DNA of 64,000 bases from Chitinophaga varians (lineage in GTDB: Bacteria > Bacteroidota > Bacteroidia > Chitinophagales > Chitinophagaceae). This document shows positions 53,197-63,100 of the stretch, piece after piece. The DNA lies in the NCBI RefSeq assembly GCF_014529945.1, contig NZ_JACVFB010000004.1, positions 620,001 to 684,000 on the forward strand, in the 5' to 3' direction. The first letter of the stretch is position 1, and each line of letters starts with the position of its first letter. Both the position numbers and the translations under genes were made by a program. The notes under the pieces are model-generated. The model was not told where the DNA came from and ran no database searches. It saw only the letters and a program-made list of their open reading frames with translations.

Positions 53197-54476
53197 ATCC
53201 GGGTGATGATAAACGTACTGGTATCCACCTGGCTGCGATGTAGTAGTTTATTCAGCGTGATAACAGCTTCCCGGAAAGTCGCTTCGTTCATGCCCTGTTT
53301 TACTTTGCCCGTCATGTACAGGTAAAAAGCGGGACGCAACCTCACCTGGGCGAGCATGATGTGCATGCCGGGAATACTCCTGTCTATCGCATAGAGCAGG
53401 GTAGTGGTATCCTGTAGTGGTACATTCCAGCTAACATCGAATACAGGATAGTTGTCCTGCCCGGTGGTATCATTGGGGCGTACATTGGCCGGCCGGATAC
53501 GTTGTTTCGGGTCGTATGCCCGAAAGAAAAACTGCCGGCTGGAAGTATCGGATTTCATTCGGCGGACAGCGGAGTCTCCACTGATAACATAGATGTCCAG
53601 CTGCGCGGAATCGGGGTTGGCGAGGATCGCAGCAATATCTTTATTGGCTTCCGTGTATTGAAACAGGTCGATATTCAGCGGGTTGCCGGTATTGATATAG
53701 GGGAACAGTTTAATCGTTGCTGCATGATCGTTAGTATAGAGGAAGGCACCGCCTTCCCGCTTTAATCGTTGTGCTACCAGTTCATCTACTTGTTGTTTCC
53801 CTTTGTAAAAACGTTCTTCAGCAGCGGCTTTCATACGTTTAAAATCGGGCTTTCGTGAATGGGTAACACAAGTGCCCACTCCGAATAATATTACTACTAT
53901 TAGGATGAGGCCTATCACGAGGCCGCTGAGATGATTGCCGGACCGGTTGATGCGGCTGAGCTGTGCTGCTGGCGTGATATCTTCAGTTGTGCTGGTGTGT
54001 TGAGCCTTGAGCAGGTCTGGCTTCGGGGTTTGTTTGGTCATGGCCGTCTCCAGTTGACGGAGGAAATCTTCGAAGACTATGACTTCTTCAGGCGTGTTTT
54101 GTATCAGCGCGCGGCTGCTGCGGACCATATTCCAGGAGACGCGTCTCTTATCTAACCGGAGTTTGATAGCCGGGCTCATTGCTCCCCATGGCCTTGATAT
54201 TTTCCGGATGTCGGTGAAGTAGATGGTGCCATACAGGGCAGACTCAATACGATCGTGATACAATGTGAGGGTTTCTTTCCTCCACATCCATGTGATGGTG
54301 AGAAACATGAGGGTAATCATCACCACCAGCATGACCGTAATGATTATTCCAACGCTCAGGTTCAGCAAAAGGCCCGGGACCACCGTGCCGAAGAAGGCCG
54401 TCATCATTGCTACAAAGGCCCATATGCCTCGTTTCCGGTCTGCGATATTAAACTGCCAGGTGGGAGGATTTTTCAT
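53193..54476 (-). CDS. Membrane protein of unknown function
   Basis: The 427-residue protein has two N-terminal spans (about 18-40 and 42-62), a cytoplasmic PH-like stretch (KETLTLYHDRIESALYGTIYFTDIRKI, with a run to about residue 150), one more span (about 187-205, GLVIGLILIVVILFGVGTC) and a C-terminal domain outside the cytoplasm of about 210 residues with no match I know. No enzyme motif is seen. The upstream flank carries a minimal copy of the CGCAAAG hairpin. Sulfatase is its upstream neighbour on the same strand, 74 bp away. Confidence 0.65.
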   Translation of the reverse strand: MKNPPTWQFNIADRKRGIWAFVAMMTAFFGTVVPGLLLNLSVGIIITVMLVVMITLMFLTITWMWRKETLTLYHDRIESALYGTIYFTDIRKISRPWGAMSPAIKLRLDKRRVSWNMVRSSRALIQNTPEEVIVFEDFLRQLETAMTKQTPKPDLLKAQHTSTTEDITPAAQLSRINRSGNHLSGLVIGLILIVVILFGVGTCVTHSRKPDFKRMKAAAEERFYKGKQQVDELVAQRLKREGGAFLYTNDHAATIKLFPYINTGNPLNIDLFQYTEANKDIAAILANPDSAQLDIYVISGDSAVRRMKSDTSSRQFFFRAYDPKQRIRPANVRPNDTTGQDNYPVFDVSWNVPLQDTTTLLYAIDRSIPGMHIMLAQVRLRPAFYLYMTGKVKQGMNEATFREAVITLNKLLHRSQVDTSTFIITRI

Positions 54477-54511
54477 GGGCCGAAGATAAGGTTTTCAGCG
54501 GAGGTGGGCTA

Positions 54512-54539
54512 TCACGCAAAGGCCTGTTCCTTTGCGTGA
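54512..54539. repeat. Minimal copy of the CGCAAAG palindrome
   Basis: TCACGCAAAGG (54512-54522) and CCTTTGCGTGA (54529-54539) are perfect complements with a 6-base loop. They equal the outermost 11 bp of both giant palindromes, so this is either a decayed remnant or a minimal unit. It lies between the sulfatase stop and the unknown membrane-protein gene start. Confidence 0.8.
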
Positions 54540-54550
54540 CAGCCGAAATA

Positions 54551-56083
54551 TTAGTGAGACTCCAGTATTTTCAGTGCTTCCTGATCGTTGTATTGCAGGA
54601 TCAGTTTTTTGAGCGTGGCTTTGAGTTCGGCGGTAATTTTTTCTGTGCCTTTGCTACCGTAGATGTTATTGACCTGGTGCGGATCTTTCTTCAGGTCGTA
54701 CAACTCCCAGCTGTCGCCGGCTCCGTAGAAGCGTACCAGTGTGTATTGTTCCGTGCGCACACCGAAGTGAGGATATACATGGTGCGGTTCCGGGAATTCA
54801 TAATAGTGATAGTATGCTGCTTTTCTCCAGGATGCTTTGTTGGCGTTTTGTTCCAGCAATGGCAGGAACGAGGTGCCCTGAATATCTGCCGGCACGGGTA
54901 CGCCGGCCATCTGCAGGATGGTGGGCGCCCAGTCGATATTCAGCATGAGCTGATTCACCGTGGTGCCGGGTTTGGTGACGCCGGGGTATTTGATGATAAA
55001 CGGTGTGCGCAGGGATTCTTCATACATAAAACGTTTATCGAACCAGCCGTGTTCGCCCATATAGAAGCCCTGGTCGGAGGCGTAGATAACGACGGTATTC
55101 TCTGCCAGTCCGTTTTTGTCGAGGTAGTCGAGCAGGGCGCCGATATTGCGGTCGAGTGAGCGGGCAGTAGAGAGGTAGTCTTTCAGGTAGCGTTGGTACT
55201 TCCATTCCACGAGGGCGTCGCCGGTGAGTTTTTTCTCATCGAATTCTTTGCTGACTTTCCCTTCATAATAAGCTTTGAAGGCTTCCTTTTGTGCCGGCGT
55301 AAACCGGCCATAGATGCCTTTTTCATAGTTGGCGTGTACTTTCAGGTCTTCTTTCAGGCGCATGGTTTTGTCGATGGTCATGTCCTGATTTTGTGCTGCG
55401 ATACGATTTTTATAGTTGTCGCGGAAAGTGGCCGGCAGCGGGAATGTTTTGTCATCATATGCGCCGAGGTCCTGTATATCGGGCAGCCATTCGCGATGGG
55501 TTGCTTTTTCGCCTACGACGAGGAAGAAAGGTTTGGAGGTATCGCGGTGATTGAGCCAGTCGACGGAGAACTGCGTGATCAGGTTGGTGACATAACCTTC
55601 TACGCGGGTGGTATCGCGGGGACCGATGAAGTCCGGATTATAGTATTGCCCCTGATTATTAAGGATACGCCAGAAGTCGAACCCTTCCGGCAGATTGCCG
55701 AGGTGCCATTTACCGATCCACGCCGTCTGGTAGCCATTTTGTTGCAGCAGTTTAGGGAACAGTTGCTGGCCGACATTAAATTTCTTTTCATTGAGCGTGT
55801 AGCCATTGATGTGGCTGTACTTGCCTGTCAGCAAGGTGGCCCGGCTGGGACCACAGATGGAGTTGGTGACGAGGGCGTTGCGGAACAGCACACCCTGACG
55901 GGCAATGCGGTCGATGTTGGGTGTTTGTGTCAGTTTGCTGCCGTAAGCACTGATTGCCTGATAGGCATGGTCGTCTGAGAAGATAAAAATAATGTTCGGT
56001 TGTTGCCTGGGTTGCTGCTGGCTGAAGCCTGTCTGGCTGATAAAAGCCAACAACAGCCAGGAGAGGCGTTTCATTGTTTTCAT
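54551..56083 (-). CDS. Secreted sulfatase (type I, FGly)
   Basis: The 510-residue enzyme has a signal peptide (ending TGFSQ), the metal site NIIFIFSDDHAYQ (Asp37/Asp38) and the formylglycine motif CGPSR at Cys77-Arg81, followed by LLTGKY. Later motifs GEKATHREWLPD and YASDQGFYMGEHGWFDKR match N-sulfoglucosamine/arylsulfatases. It hydrolyses sulfate esters on glycans or aryl groups in the periplasm; the maturase is not in the window. It lies alone. Confidence 0.9.
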   Translation of the reverse strand: MKTMKRLSWLLLAFISQTGFSQQQPRQQPNIIFIFSDDHAYQAISAYGSKLTQTPNIDRIARQGVLFRNALVTNSICGPSRATLLTGKYSHINGYTLNEKKFNVGQQLFPKLLQQNGYQTAWIGKWHLGNLPEGFDFWRILNNQGQYYNPDFIGPRDTTRVEGYVTNLITQFSVDWLNHRDTSKPFFLVVGEKATHREWLPDIQDLGAYDDKTFPLPATFRDNYKNRIAAQNQDMTIDKTMRLKEDLKVHANYEKGIYGRFTPAQKEAFKAYYEGKVSKEFDEKKLTGDALVEWKYQRYLKDYLSTARSLDRNIGALLDYLDKNGLAENTVVIYASDQGFYMGEHGWFDKRFMYEESLRTPFIIKYPGVTKPGTTVNQLMLNIDWAPTILQMAGVPVPADIQGTSFLPLLEQNANKASWRKAAYYHYYEFPEPHHVYPHFGVRTEQYTLVRFYGAGDSWELYDLKKDPHQVNNIYGSKGTEKITAELKATLKKLILQYNDQEALKILESH

Positions 56084-56366
56084 ATCTGTTCTGCTTATAA
56101 AGGAATGGTGGCGGATAAAGATATCTATTATTCAGACTACTAGGTAATATTATGATAATTTGATATTTTAGGCAGCTGGCAAGTCGTGTAATAATAAGAT
56201 GAGTTTTAAGTTTATCCCCTATGTCCGTTTGGAGATTTATGGAGGATGTTTTAAGATAATTAAATAGGTATATGAAACTACCGATGATGATGACACGTCG
56301 GAAGCTTTGGTACTGTTGTTTTTGTTTTCCTGTACAGGTTAGTTTTTATCTATTTTCAGGGATAAG

Positions 56367-56486
56367 ATGTTAAAGAAAGAAAAGACGGTGTATGTCTTTG
56401 AAAATAGTTACGGGACTTACCTTGCCAGTTATCATTTTAACAAAGGGTATCTGGTCTCTTTCCGCTTTGGGTATGATAATTCCTGA
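56367..56486 (+). CDS. Small ORF, 39 residues, unknown
   Basis: ATG to TGA, encoding MLKKEKTVYVFENSYGTYLA to FRFGYDNS. The aromatic, beta-strand-like composition is unlike random AT-rich translation, but there is no match, promoter or terminator around it. It may be a remnant of a larger surface protein. Confidence 0.25.
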   Translation: MLKKEKTVYVFENSYGTYLASYHFNKGYLVSFRFGYDNS

Positions 56487-56589
56487 TGTGGTATTGCGTA
56501 AAAGTAATGCTGTTTTGTCTTAACAATAACGTCACCCCCTATCCGAAAAAATATTTCATCAGATAATTTTTTTATCTGAAATTAATTTC

Positions 56590-56597
56590 TAGATTTG
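56590..56597 (+). promoter_or_regulatory. -7 element (TAGATTTG) of the surface locus
   Basis: Matches TAnnTTTG, 45 bases before the TTG start at 56643; -33 box not convincing. Confidence 0.5.
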
Positions 56598-56642
56598 TCG
56601 CATAAGAGAATAAAAATATCCTAATACCTATTTGTTAACCAA

Positions 56643-58973
56643 TTGCCACATAGTGGATCGTTTTTGAGAAGTGTAGTATTAATATTGTTATTATCGTCCC
56701 TATTCCTTGCTTCGGAGTGTGCAGCGCAGCTTCATCTTCCCGTAGATTCTAAGGTTTCGGATACTGGTCATTACTTCATTCATACAGGTTGTAAAATGAA
56801 GATGCCGGTGTTGGTCCTGTTGTATGAGGAGCCCAGAGGAGACACCAGGTTGGTAGCCATCAAACGGAAGTTGCCGCCCGCTCAACCCGTTGTACCTGTA
56901 CATAAACCTTTCCTGAGCATACATGGAAACGTGATGTATGATTTCTATTATCAGTCGCATACAGATACCCCTTATCTCGAAAAAGATATCCATCAGCATA
57001 CCGTTCAGACCACACTGGATATATTGGTCAAAGACAGATATCCGCTGCATCTGACATTTAATACCAGCAAAGGAAATTCTTATCTGTTCAGAGATATTAC
57101 CGGCGTTAATTTCCGGTATACGCAACAGGATTTCCGGCAGTTGCTTTTAGCCAAAGCGAGAGACTGGGATGCCGGCAAACGCAAGCAGTTGCAGGAACTG
57201 GAAAAGATGAAACTCAAGCTGGACGAGCAGTGGGACGCCCTGAACAAGCTCCGTTACTGGTTTAACTCACCGGTACAGCTGCAGCGGATGGTAGAGCAAA
57301 AAGAAAGAGCATATCGTCGCCGGCTGGCGGATTCTTTGCAGCAGTTGCTGCCGGTGCAGGACGTGGATGGATACAAAGCAGCCTTATCCGGGGTGTTGCA
57401 GAAAAAGGCCGATAGCCTGAAAAATGCTGTGGCTGCAGATTCCAGCGAAGCGCGTTTTCTGGCGCAATATGAAGAAAAGAAAAAGAAGCTGGACTCACTG
57501 GAGAAATCTTTCGCCGCACTGGAGAAGTTGTATGCCAAACAACAGAAAGCCTACTCCGCGAAGAAAGGTTATCTGATGGATGTATTACAACGCAGTAAAA
57601 ATCCGCGGCAGATGATGCAGGACCTGGAAAGCATGAATTTGCCCGACAGCATTTTACCCAAAGGATATAAGACCTTGCTGGCAGTGAAATCGGTGGGGAT
57701 TGGTCGTACCATGGTGGATTATTCGGAACTGACTGCCAAAAACATCAGCATTACCGGTGTGCAGGCCGAATTTAACCCGTCCTATTATATTGCTTTTGCT
57801 ACCGGTGCGGTAGACTACCGCTTCCGTGATTTTATTGTAAATGACAACAGGGTCAGACAATACCTGAATATCGTCAGAGCCGGCGTAGGGCAACGGGATG
57901 GCAACAACGTTATTCTGTCTTTCTATACCGGAAAAAAACAGGTATATAATTTTAATACCACTACTTCCGGTACCGGCGTAGTAGAGGCGCCGGACTATCG
58001 TATCATGGGGTTGTCGCTGGAAGGCAGATGGCAGATAAATCGTAATAACTATCTGATTGGGGAGGTGGCTAAGTCTTCGTTACCTTATTATGAACGCAAG
58101 CTCAATCATGATGGCCTTGGCAGTAGCATGACCAGTTTGGGTGATCGCAGCAATGAAGCTTATGCGGTGAGCGGCTTTTCCTTTGTTCCCCTGACCAAAA
58201 CGAGGATCAACGCCATGTTTAAAAGGATGGGCGCCAATTTCCAGTCCTTTAGCTTGTACGCCACCGGCTCTGCACAGAATGCATGGATGGTGAAAGTGGA
58301 CCAGCCTTTCTTTCAGCAGCAGCTGATGATCACCGGTAGCCTGAAGCAGAATGTATACACCAGTGTTTTTGAGCATAGCAGTTACCGCAGCAGCACGGTG
58401 TTCAAAAGCATACAAGCAACGTTCCGCCGGAAAAAATGGCCAGTAGTGTCCGTGGGATATTATCCGACTTCGCAGTTGATGAAACTCAGTGACGACAGAT
58501 TTGTAGAGAACCTGTTTTATACTATGTCGGGTACCGCCAGTTACTATTATCAGTCCGGGCGGGCCACGATGAATACCATCTTCTCCGGGACACGGTTCTA
58601 TAACCGGCAGGTAGACAGCAACTTCGTGTATTTCAACAGTACCAATCTGTTGCTGAACCATACTGTGTTTATCGGGAAGTTTACCCTGAACGGTGGGTTG
58701 TCGTCCGCTACCAATCAGGATTACGCCTTATATGGCGCTGATGGGGGCGTACAGTATAAGGTGACCAACTGGCTGGAGATCGGGGGGGGCGTCAAATACA
58801 ATTATCAGACCGTATATCAATTAAAACAAACCGGCTATTCTGCCAATACCAGGATCAATATTCCGAAAGTGGGGGAGATAGCGCTCATGGCCGATAAAGG
58901 GTTTGTACCAGGTGTGAACAGGCAGCTGGTGTCTAATGAAACCGGTCGTTTAACCTATACCAAAGTGTTCTAA
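56643..58973 (+). CDS. Outer-membrane beta-barrel with central coiled coil, unknown
   Basis: The 776-residue protein starts at a TTG (56643 or 56664; no ATG fits) with a signal peptide (SVVLILLLSSLFLASECAA). Residues about 150-320 are a long charged coiled coil (KRKQLQELEKMKLKLDEQW, EEKKKKLDSLEKSFAALEKLY), and about 340-776 are alternating strands typical of a barrel ending in an aromatic residue (final Phe). It is the first of three adjacent plus-strand genes; the Fn3-like gene follows after 9 bp. The barrel may host or export the giant RHS protein. I do not know the family. Confidence 0.72.
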   Translation: MPHSGSFLRSVVLILLLSSLFLASECAAQLHLPVDSKVSDTGHYFIHTGCKMKMPVLVLLYEEPRGDTRLVAIKRKLPPAQPVVPVHKPFLSIHGNVMYDFYYQSHTDTPYLEKDIHQHTVQTTLDILVKDRYPLHLTFNTSKGNSYLFRDITGVNFRYTQQDFRQLLLAKARDWDAGKRKQLQELEKMKLKLDEQWDALNKLRYWFNSPVQLQRMVEQKERAYRRRLADSLQQLLPVQDVDGYKAALSGVLQKKADSLKNAVAADSSEARFLAQYEEKKKKLDSLEKSFAALEKLYAKQQKAYSAKKGYLMDVLQRSKNPRQMMQDLESMNLPDSILPKGYKTLLAVKSVGIGRTMVDYSELTAKNISITGVQAEFNPSYYIAFATGAVDYRFRDFIVNDNRVRQYLNIVRAGVGQRDGNNVILSFYTGKKQVYNFNTTTSGTGVVEAPDYRIMGLSLEGRWQINRNNYLIGEVAKSSLPYYERKLNHDGLGSSMTSLGDRSNEAYAVSGFSFVPLTKTRINAMFKRMGANFQSFSLYATGSAQNAWMVKVDQPFFQQQLMITGSLKQNVYTSVFEHSSYRSSTVFKSIQATFRRKKWPVVSVGYYPTSQLMKLSDDRFVENLFYTMSGTASYYYQSGRATMNTIFSGTRFYNRQVDSNFVYFNSTNLLLNHTVFIGKFTLNGGLSSATNQDYALYGADGGVQYKVTNWLEIGGGVKYNYQTVYQLKQTGYSANTRINIPKVGEIALMADKGFVPGVNRQLVSNETGRLTYTKVF

Positions 58974-58982
58974 AAATATCGT

Positions 58983-60074
58983 ATGAAAAGATCCCTATTC
59001 CTGTTGTTGGCCCTTGGGCTATCGCTGCGTGTAGCCGCACAGGTTAGCATGACCATACAGCTGCCACCTGCCGGCGTAATGCTGAAAGCCCAGCTATGGA
59101 ATATTGTATTGGTATCTGCTTCCAATGCATCGGTGAATGTGCGCATCACGATGCGCCTTACCGATCCGCAGACCAATCAGCCGTTGCTGACAGGTATTAC
59201 CCGCACTATTCTGTTGAACAAAGGCGCACGACAGTTGCAGTTGCAGGATTTTATGCCGGTGCAATACGAATATCTATCTCCTGCTATCGACCGCAGTGCC
59301 AATGGTTTTCTGCCATCAGGCAATTATATGGCCTGTTATAGTATGATTGTGGAAGGTGATAAGTCCGGCAACCAACCGGGAGAAGATTGTATCCCGTTTA
59401 CCATCGAGCCGGTGAGTCCGCCGTTGCTGAATACGCCTGCTAATAAAAGCGAGTTGGAAACCACCCTGCCGCAGTTTACCTGGATCCCGCCCGCCCCGCT
59501 TAATTTGTTCAGTGATCTCAACTACGATCTGACCCTTACCGAAGTATATCCGGGTCAATCGCCTGAAGAAGCGATCCAGCAGAACATTGCGGTGTACCGC
59601 GCTCCCGCGTTGCGGAATATTTTTGCCAACTACCCATCCGGAGGCGTACAGCTGGATACCGGCAGGCAATACGCCTGGTCTGTGACCGCCCGCAATGGCC
59701 GGTTGTTTGCCGCTCAGACCGAAGTGTGGACATTCCGTATTAAACCATTGGCCAAACCGGGCCATACACCTGCCGGCGCTTATGTGCAACTGAAAAGAGA
59801 GCTGGATGGCGCCGTGGTAAAAGCAGGTCGTATGCTGAGTGTCAGCTATACCAATGAAACCGCCGACAGCACGTTGCACTACGAGGTCATACCACTGGAA
59901 GCCGGTCAGCGTGCCGTAGCGGAAGGAACGTTGAAAGCGGAGCGGGGACATAACCGCTTTGAAGTGCCGCTGGAGCGCAAAGGTTTGTCGAACGGCCGTC
60001 TGTACCTGTTTCGGCTGTTGAATTCCCGCGGGGAATACTGGCAGCTGAAATTTATCTACAATAAAGAAGATTAA
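58983..60074 (+). CDS. Secreted Fn3/TANFOR-like protein
   Basis: The 363-residue protein has a signal peptide (MKRSLFLLLALGLSLRVAA) and then a beta domain of about 120 residues (LWNIVLVSASNASVNVRITM to SGNQPGEDCIPFTIEP) that resembles the TANFOR type. It is followed by Fn3-like repeats beginning LLNTPANKSELETTLPQFTWIPP and a C-terminal beta region. It sits between the barrel and the giant RHS protein with 9 and 37 bp gaps, so one operon is likely. A bridging or adhesive surface role is inferred. Confidence 0.68.
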   Translation: MKRSLFLLLALGLSLRVAAQVSMTIQLPPAGVMLKAQLWNIVLVSASNASVNVRITMRLTDPQTNQPLLTGITRTILLNKGARQLQLQDFMPVQYEYLSPAIDRSANGFLPSGNYMACYSMIVEGDKSGNQPGEDCIPFTIEPVSPPLLNTPANKSELETTLPQFTWIPPAPLNLFSDLNYDLTLTEVYPGQSPEEAIQQNIAVYRAPALRNIFANYPSGGVQLDTGRQYAWSVTARNGRLFAAQTEVWTFRIKPLAKPGHTPAGAYVQLKRELDGAVVKAGRMLSVSYTNETADSTLHYEVIPLEAGQRAVAEGTLKAERGHNRFEVPLERKGLSNGRLYLFRLLNSRGEYWQLKFIYNKED

Positions 60075-60111
60075 TGGGAACCGAAACCCTGTACCTATAA
60101 AATAAAGTGAA

Positions 60112-63100
60112 ATGATACTGGCTATTGCTGAAAAGTGGAAGAAAGCAGTTGCATGCTTTCTGCTGGCAATAATTTATGTTGAAACGGTGGTGCCGGGCTA
60201 TGCGCTGGGCAGTAACCGTAGCGGCCGGGTTCCGGTCGGAGTAACGGTGGCGCCTGCACGCGAATGGCTGTCTTTAGTTCCTCCGTCAGTGCCGGCGCCT
60301 GCAGCTCCTGCTCCTGCATCTGCAGATAAAGTGGATGGTGGCCCTACGCAACCGGAGGCTACCTCTTTTACCGCCGTGGGAAGTGATAAAATGGTGGACC
60401 TGTTTACCGGGGATTTCTCCTATAGTATTCCATTGCTGGACGTAGGTGGTTATCCGTTGACGCTGGGATATAATAGCGGCATCTCCATGGACCAGGAAGC
60501 CAGCTGGACGGGGCTTGGATGGAACCTGAACCCGGGCAGTATTACGCGTAATATGCGTGGTATTCCGGATGATTTTAACGGGGAAGACCAGATTACCAAG
60601 ACAATGTCGGTGAATGAGAATAAGACGACGGGGGGATCGTTGGGTATCACCACAGAGCTGTTCGGTATGGATCTTAAAACGGTAGCAGGGAAGGTCGTTG
60701 ATAGTATCCGTGGTGGTTTTACCGCTTCGGCCAGCATCTATAACAACACTTATCGTGGTTGGGGAGCGGAAGCGGGTTTTGGCACGAGTCTGAGTGTGGG
60801 CATACAGGGTGCTGGTTCTCTGACAGCCGGGATGGGGCTTTCCAACAGCACTTCTGATGGAGTAACCGTCAGCCCAAGCCTGGATGTTCAAACCACTGCT
60901 ATAAAGAATGGTGATGGTGGGGCATTTACCGGTAATGTGTCGATTGGCTCGGCTTATAATACCCGATCCGGTATGAAAGCGCTACAGTTTTCCGGTGGTG
61001 TGAGAATGTCGACCGACCAGCTGAAAAGGCCGTATACCTTTTCATCCATGGCTGACAGCAAAATTTCATTTGCTTATCCCAGCTCTACACCGAATATCAG
61101 TATGGCCTATACGAATAGTATGTTTACCGGTAAACTGGCGATTGGTTTCGAGGCGAATGGTATTCACTATAATATATTCGGTACAGGTTATCAGTTGAAA
61201 CAGACTATCGAGAAGGGGGATCAGGTACGTAAGTTGCCAGCCTATGGCTATCTGCACTATGAAGACGGCACTAAAAGACCGGAGGCATTGCTGGATTTCA
61301 ACAGAGAGCGTGAGTTGCCTGTCAAAGAAGCGTTGAAAACTATTGCCATTCCTTCCTACACCTATGATGTGTTTTCCATTTCCGGAGAAGGTACCGGCGG
61401 TATGTTCAGGGCTTATCGCAGTGATATCGGGTACATGTATGATCCCTATCTGAGGACTAAGGACAAGTCATTCACTGGTGGCCTGGATCTTGGTGTGGGC
61501 GCAATTTACCATCTCGGTGCGAACCTTGATATAAGCTCCTCCAATACCACCACCATGGCATGGCAGACGGATAACCAGCTAGGGCAGCGGGTGGCTTTTA
61601 CCTCTTCTGAAAAAAAATACGAAGCAGCTTACTTCAGGAATCCCGGTGAGATGTCCATTAATCCCAAAGCGTTTTATGAGACAGTGGGTGGAGATGATGT
61701 GGTGACAGCGCAGCTCACCGGCGATGGTACCCGTAATATTGGTACATCGGGTAGCCTTTACCGTTATAAGGATGGCGTACATGCCGGTCTGTTACCGATT
61801 ACGACGGCGACTGCCCGTAAAACGCAGCGCGATAAAAGAACGCAGCTGATCACTTATCTTAATGCCAAAGAAGCCAGTGAAGCAGGATTGACGCGATTTA
61901 TTGAGAACTACAGAGAGAATAAATATACGTTTGATAATTGTAATACAAAGTATGCTGGCGATCCGGAGGAAAAACGTGGGATTTATGCTGAGTATGAGAC
62001 ACATGGGCGGGCCTCGTTAGGTTCCTGTAACCAAAGGGGCTATACTTTTTGGGATTTGGAAACATTGATGGCCATGACTCCTGGTATAAAATTGCCTTAT
62101 GACTATTTCATGATGACAAGCAGATATCGGTTAAGAGCTCCTGTAACCGGTGTTTATACCGTTCATTGTGAGTTTAACGATCACTTTGCCCTCTCCGTGA
62201 ATGGGAAAGAGATTAACGACTTCCAAAAGGATTGGAATGGGAGGGACGAAAACCATGATGAATATTATTCCATTAACCTGGAAAAAGGTAAGATGTATGA
62301 TGTGGCTATGTGGTATATGAACACAGAAGCTGACGGATATCTGAGTGTAAAGTGGCAATGTGGTAATGTTACTGTCACAGATGATGATCTCTTCTTACCC
62401 AATCCTCCGGATAACTTTGAGGTAGTACCGGGAAAGTTGAATAAGGAAAAGCGGATAAACAGTTTCCGTAAGCCGCACCATATCTCTGAGGTTAATGTGC
62501 TCAATGCAGATGGTAAACGTTATGTATACGGATTACCGGTCTACAACCTCAAACAGGAAGAAGTTACCTTTTCTGCTGACTACAGTAAAGCGAATGCAGT
62601 AGAAGGGGTGGTGAGCTATAATTCCACTAATACCCAATATCGTGATGACTCCACGACTAATGGCAATGGGAACGAACACTATTTTAACAGGGAAGAGATT
62701 CCGGCTTATGCGCATTCCTTCCTCCTGACCGGTATTGTGTCACCGGATTATGTAGACATCTCCGGCGATGGTATCACGGATGATGATGCCGGTAATGCGG
62801 TGAAGTTCAACTATACGAGAACTGCCGGTGTCAACAATCCTTATAAATGGCGTACACCTTACACCAAATTTGCTACCTATAATGAAGGGCTGAAAACTGA
62901 CCGTCGCGATGATAAAGGCAGCTATGTATATGGTGAAAAGGAGCTGTGGTACCTGAACTCTGTTGAGTCCAAGAATATGATCGCGATATTCAAACTGGGA
63001 GACCGGGACGATTTATTACCGATTGACAGCGCCGGTAACAAAATTGTGGGCACTAAACAGGCCAAACGACTGGATGAAATCAATCTGTATGTGAAAGCAG

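Larger units (their letters stand above)
56084..56642. other. 559-bp AT-rich intergenic region
   Basis: The only coding-like piece is the 39-codon ORF at 56367-56486. A promoter box precedes the next gene at 56590-56597. Apart from these I see no structured repeat or RNA. Confidence 0.55.
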
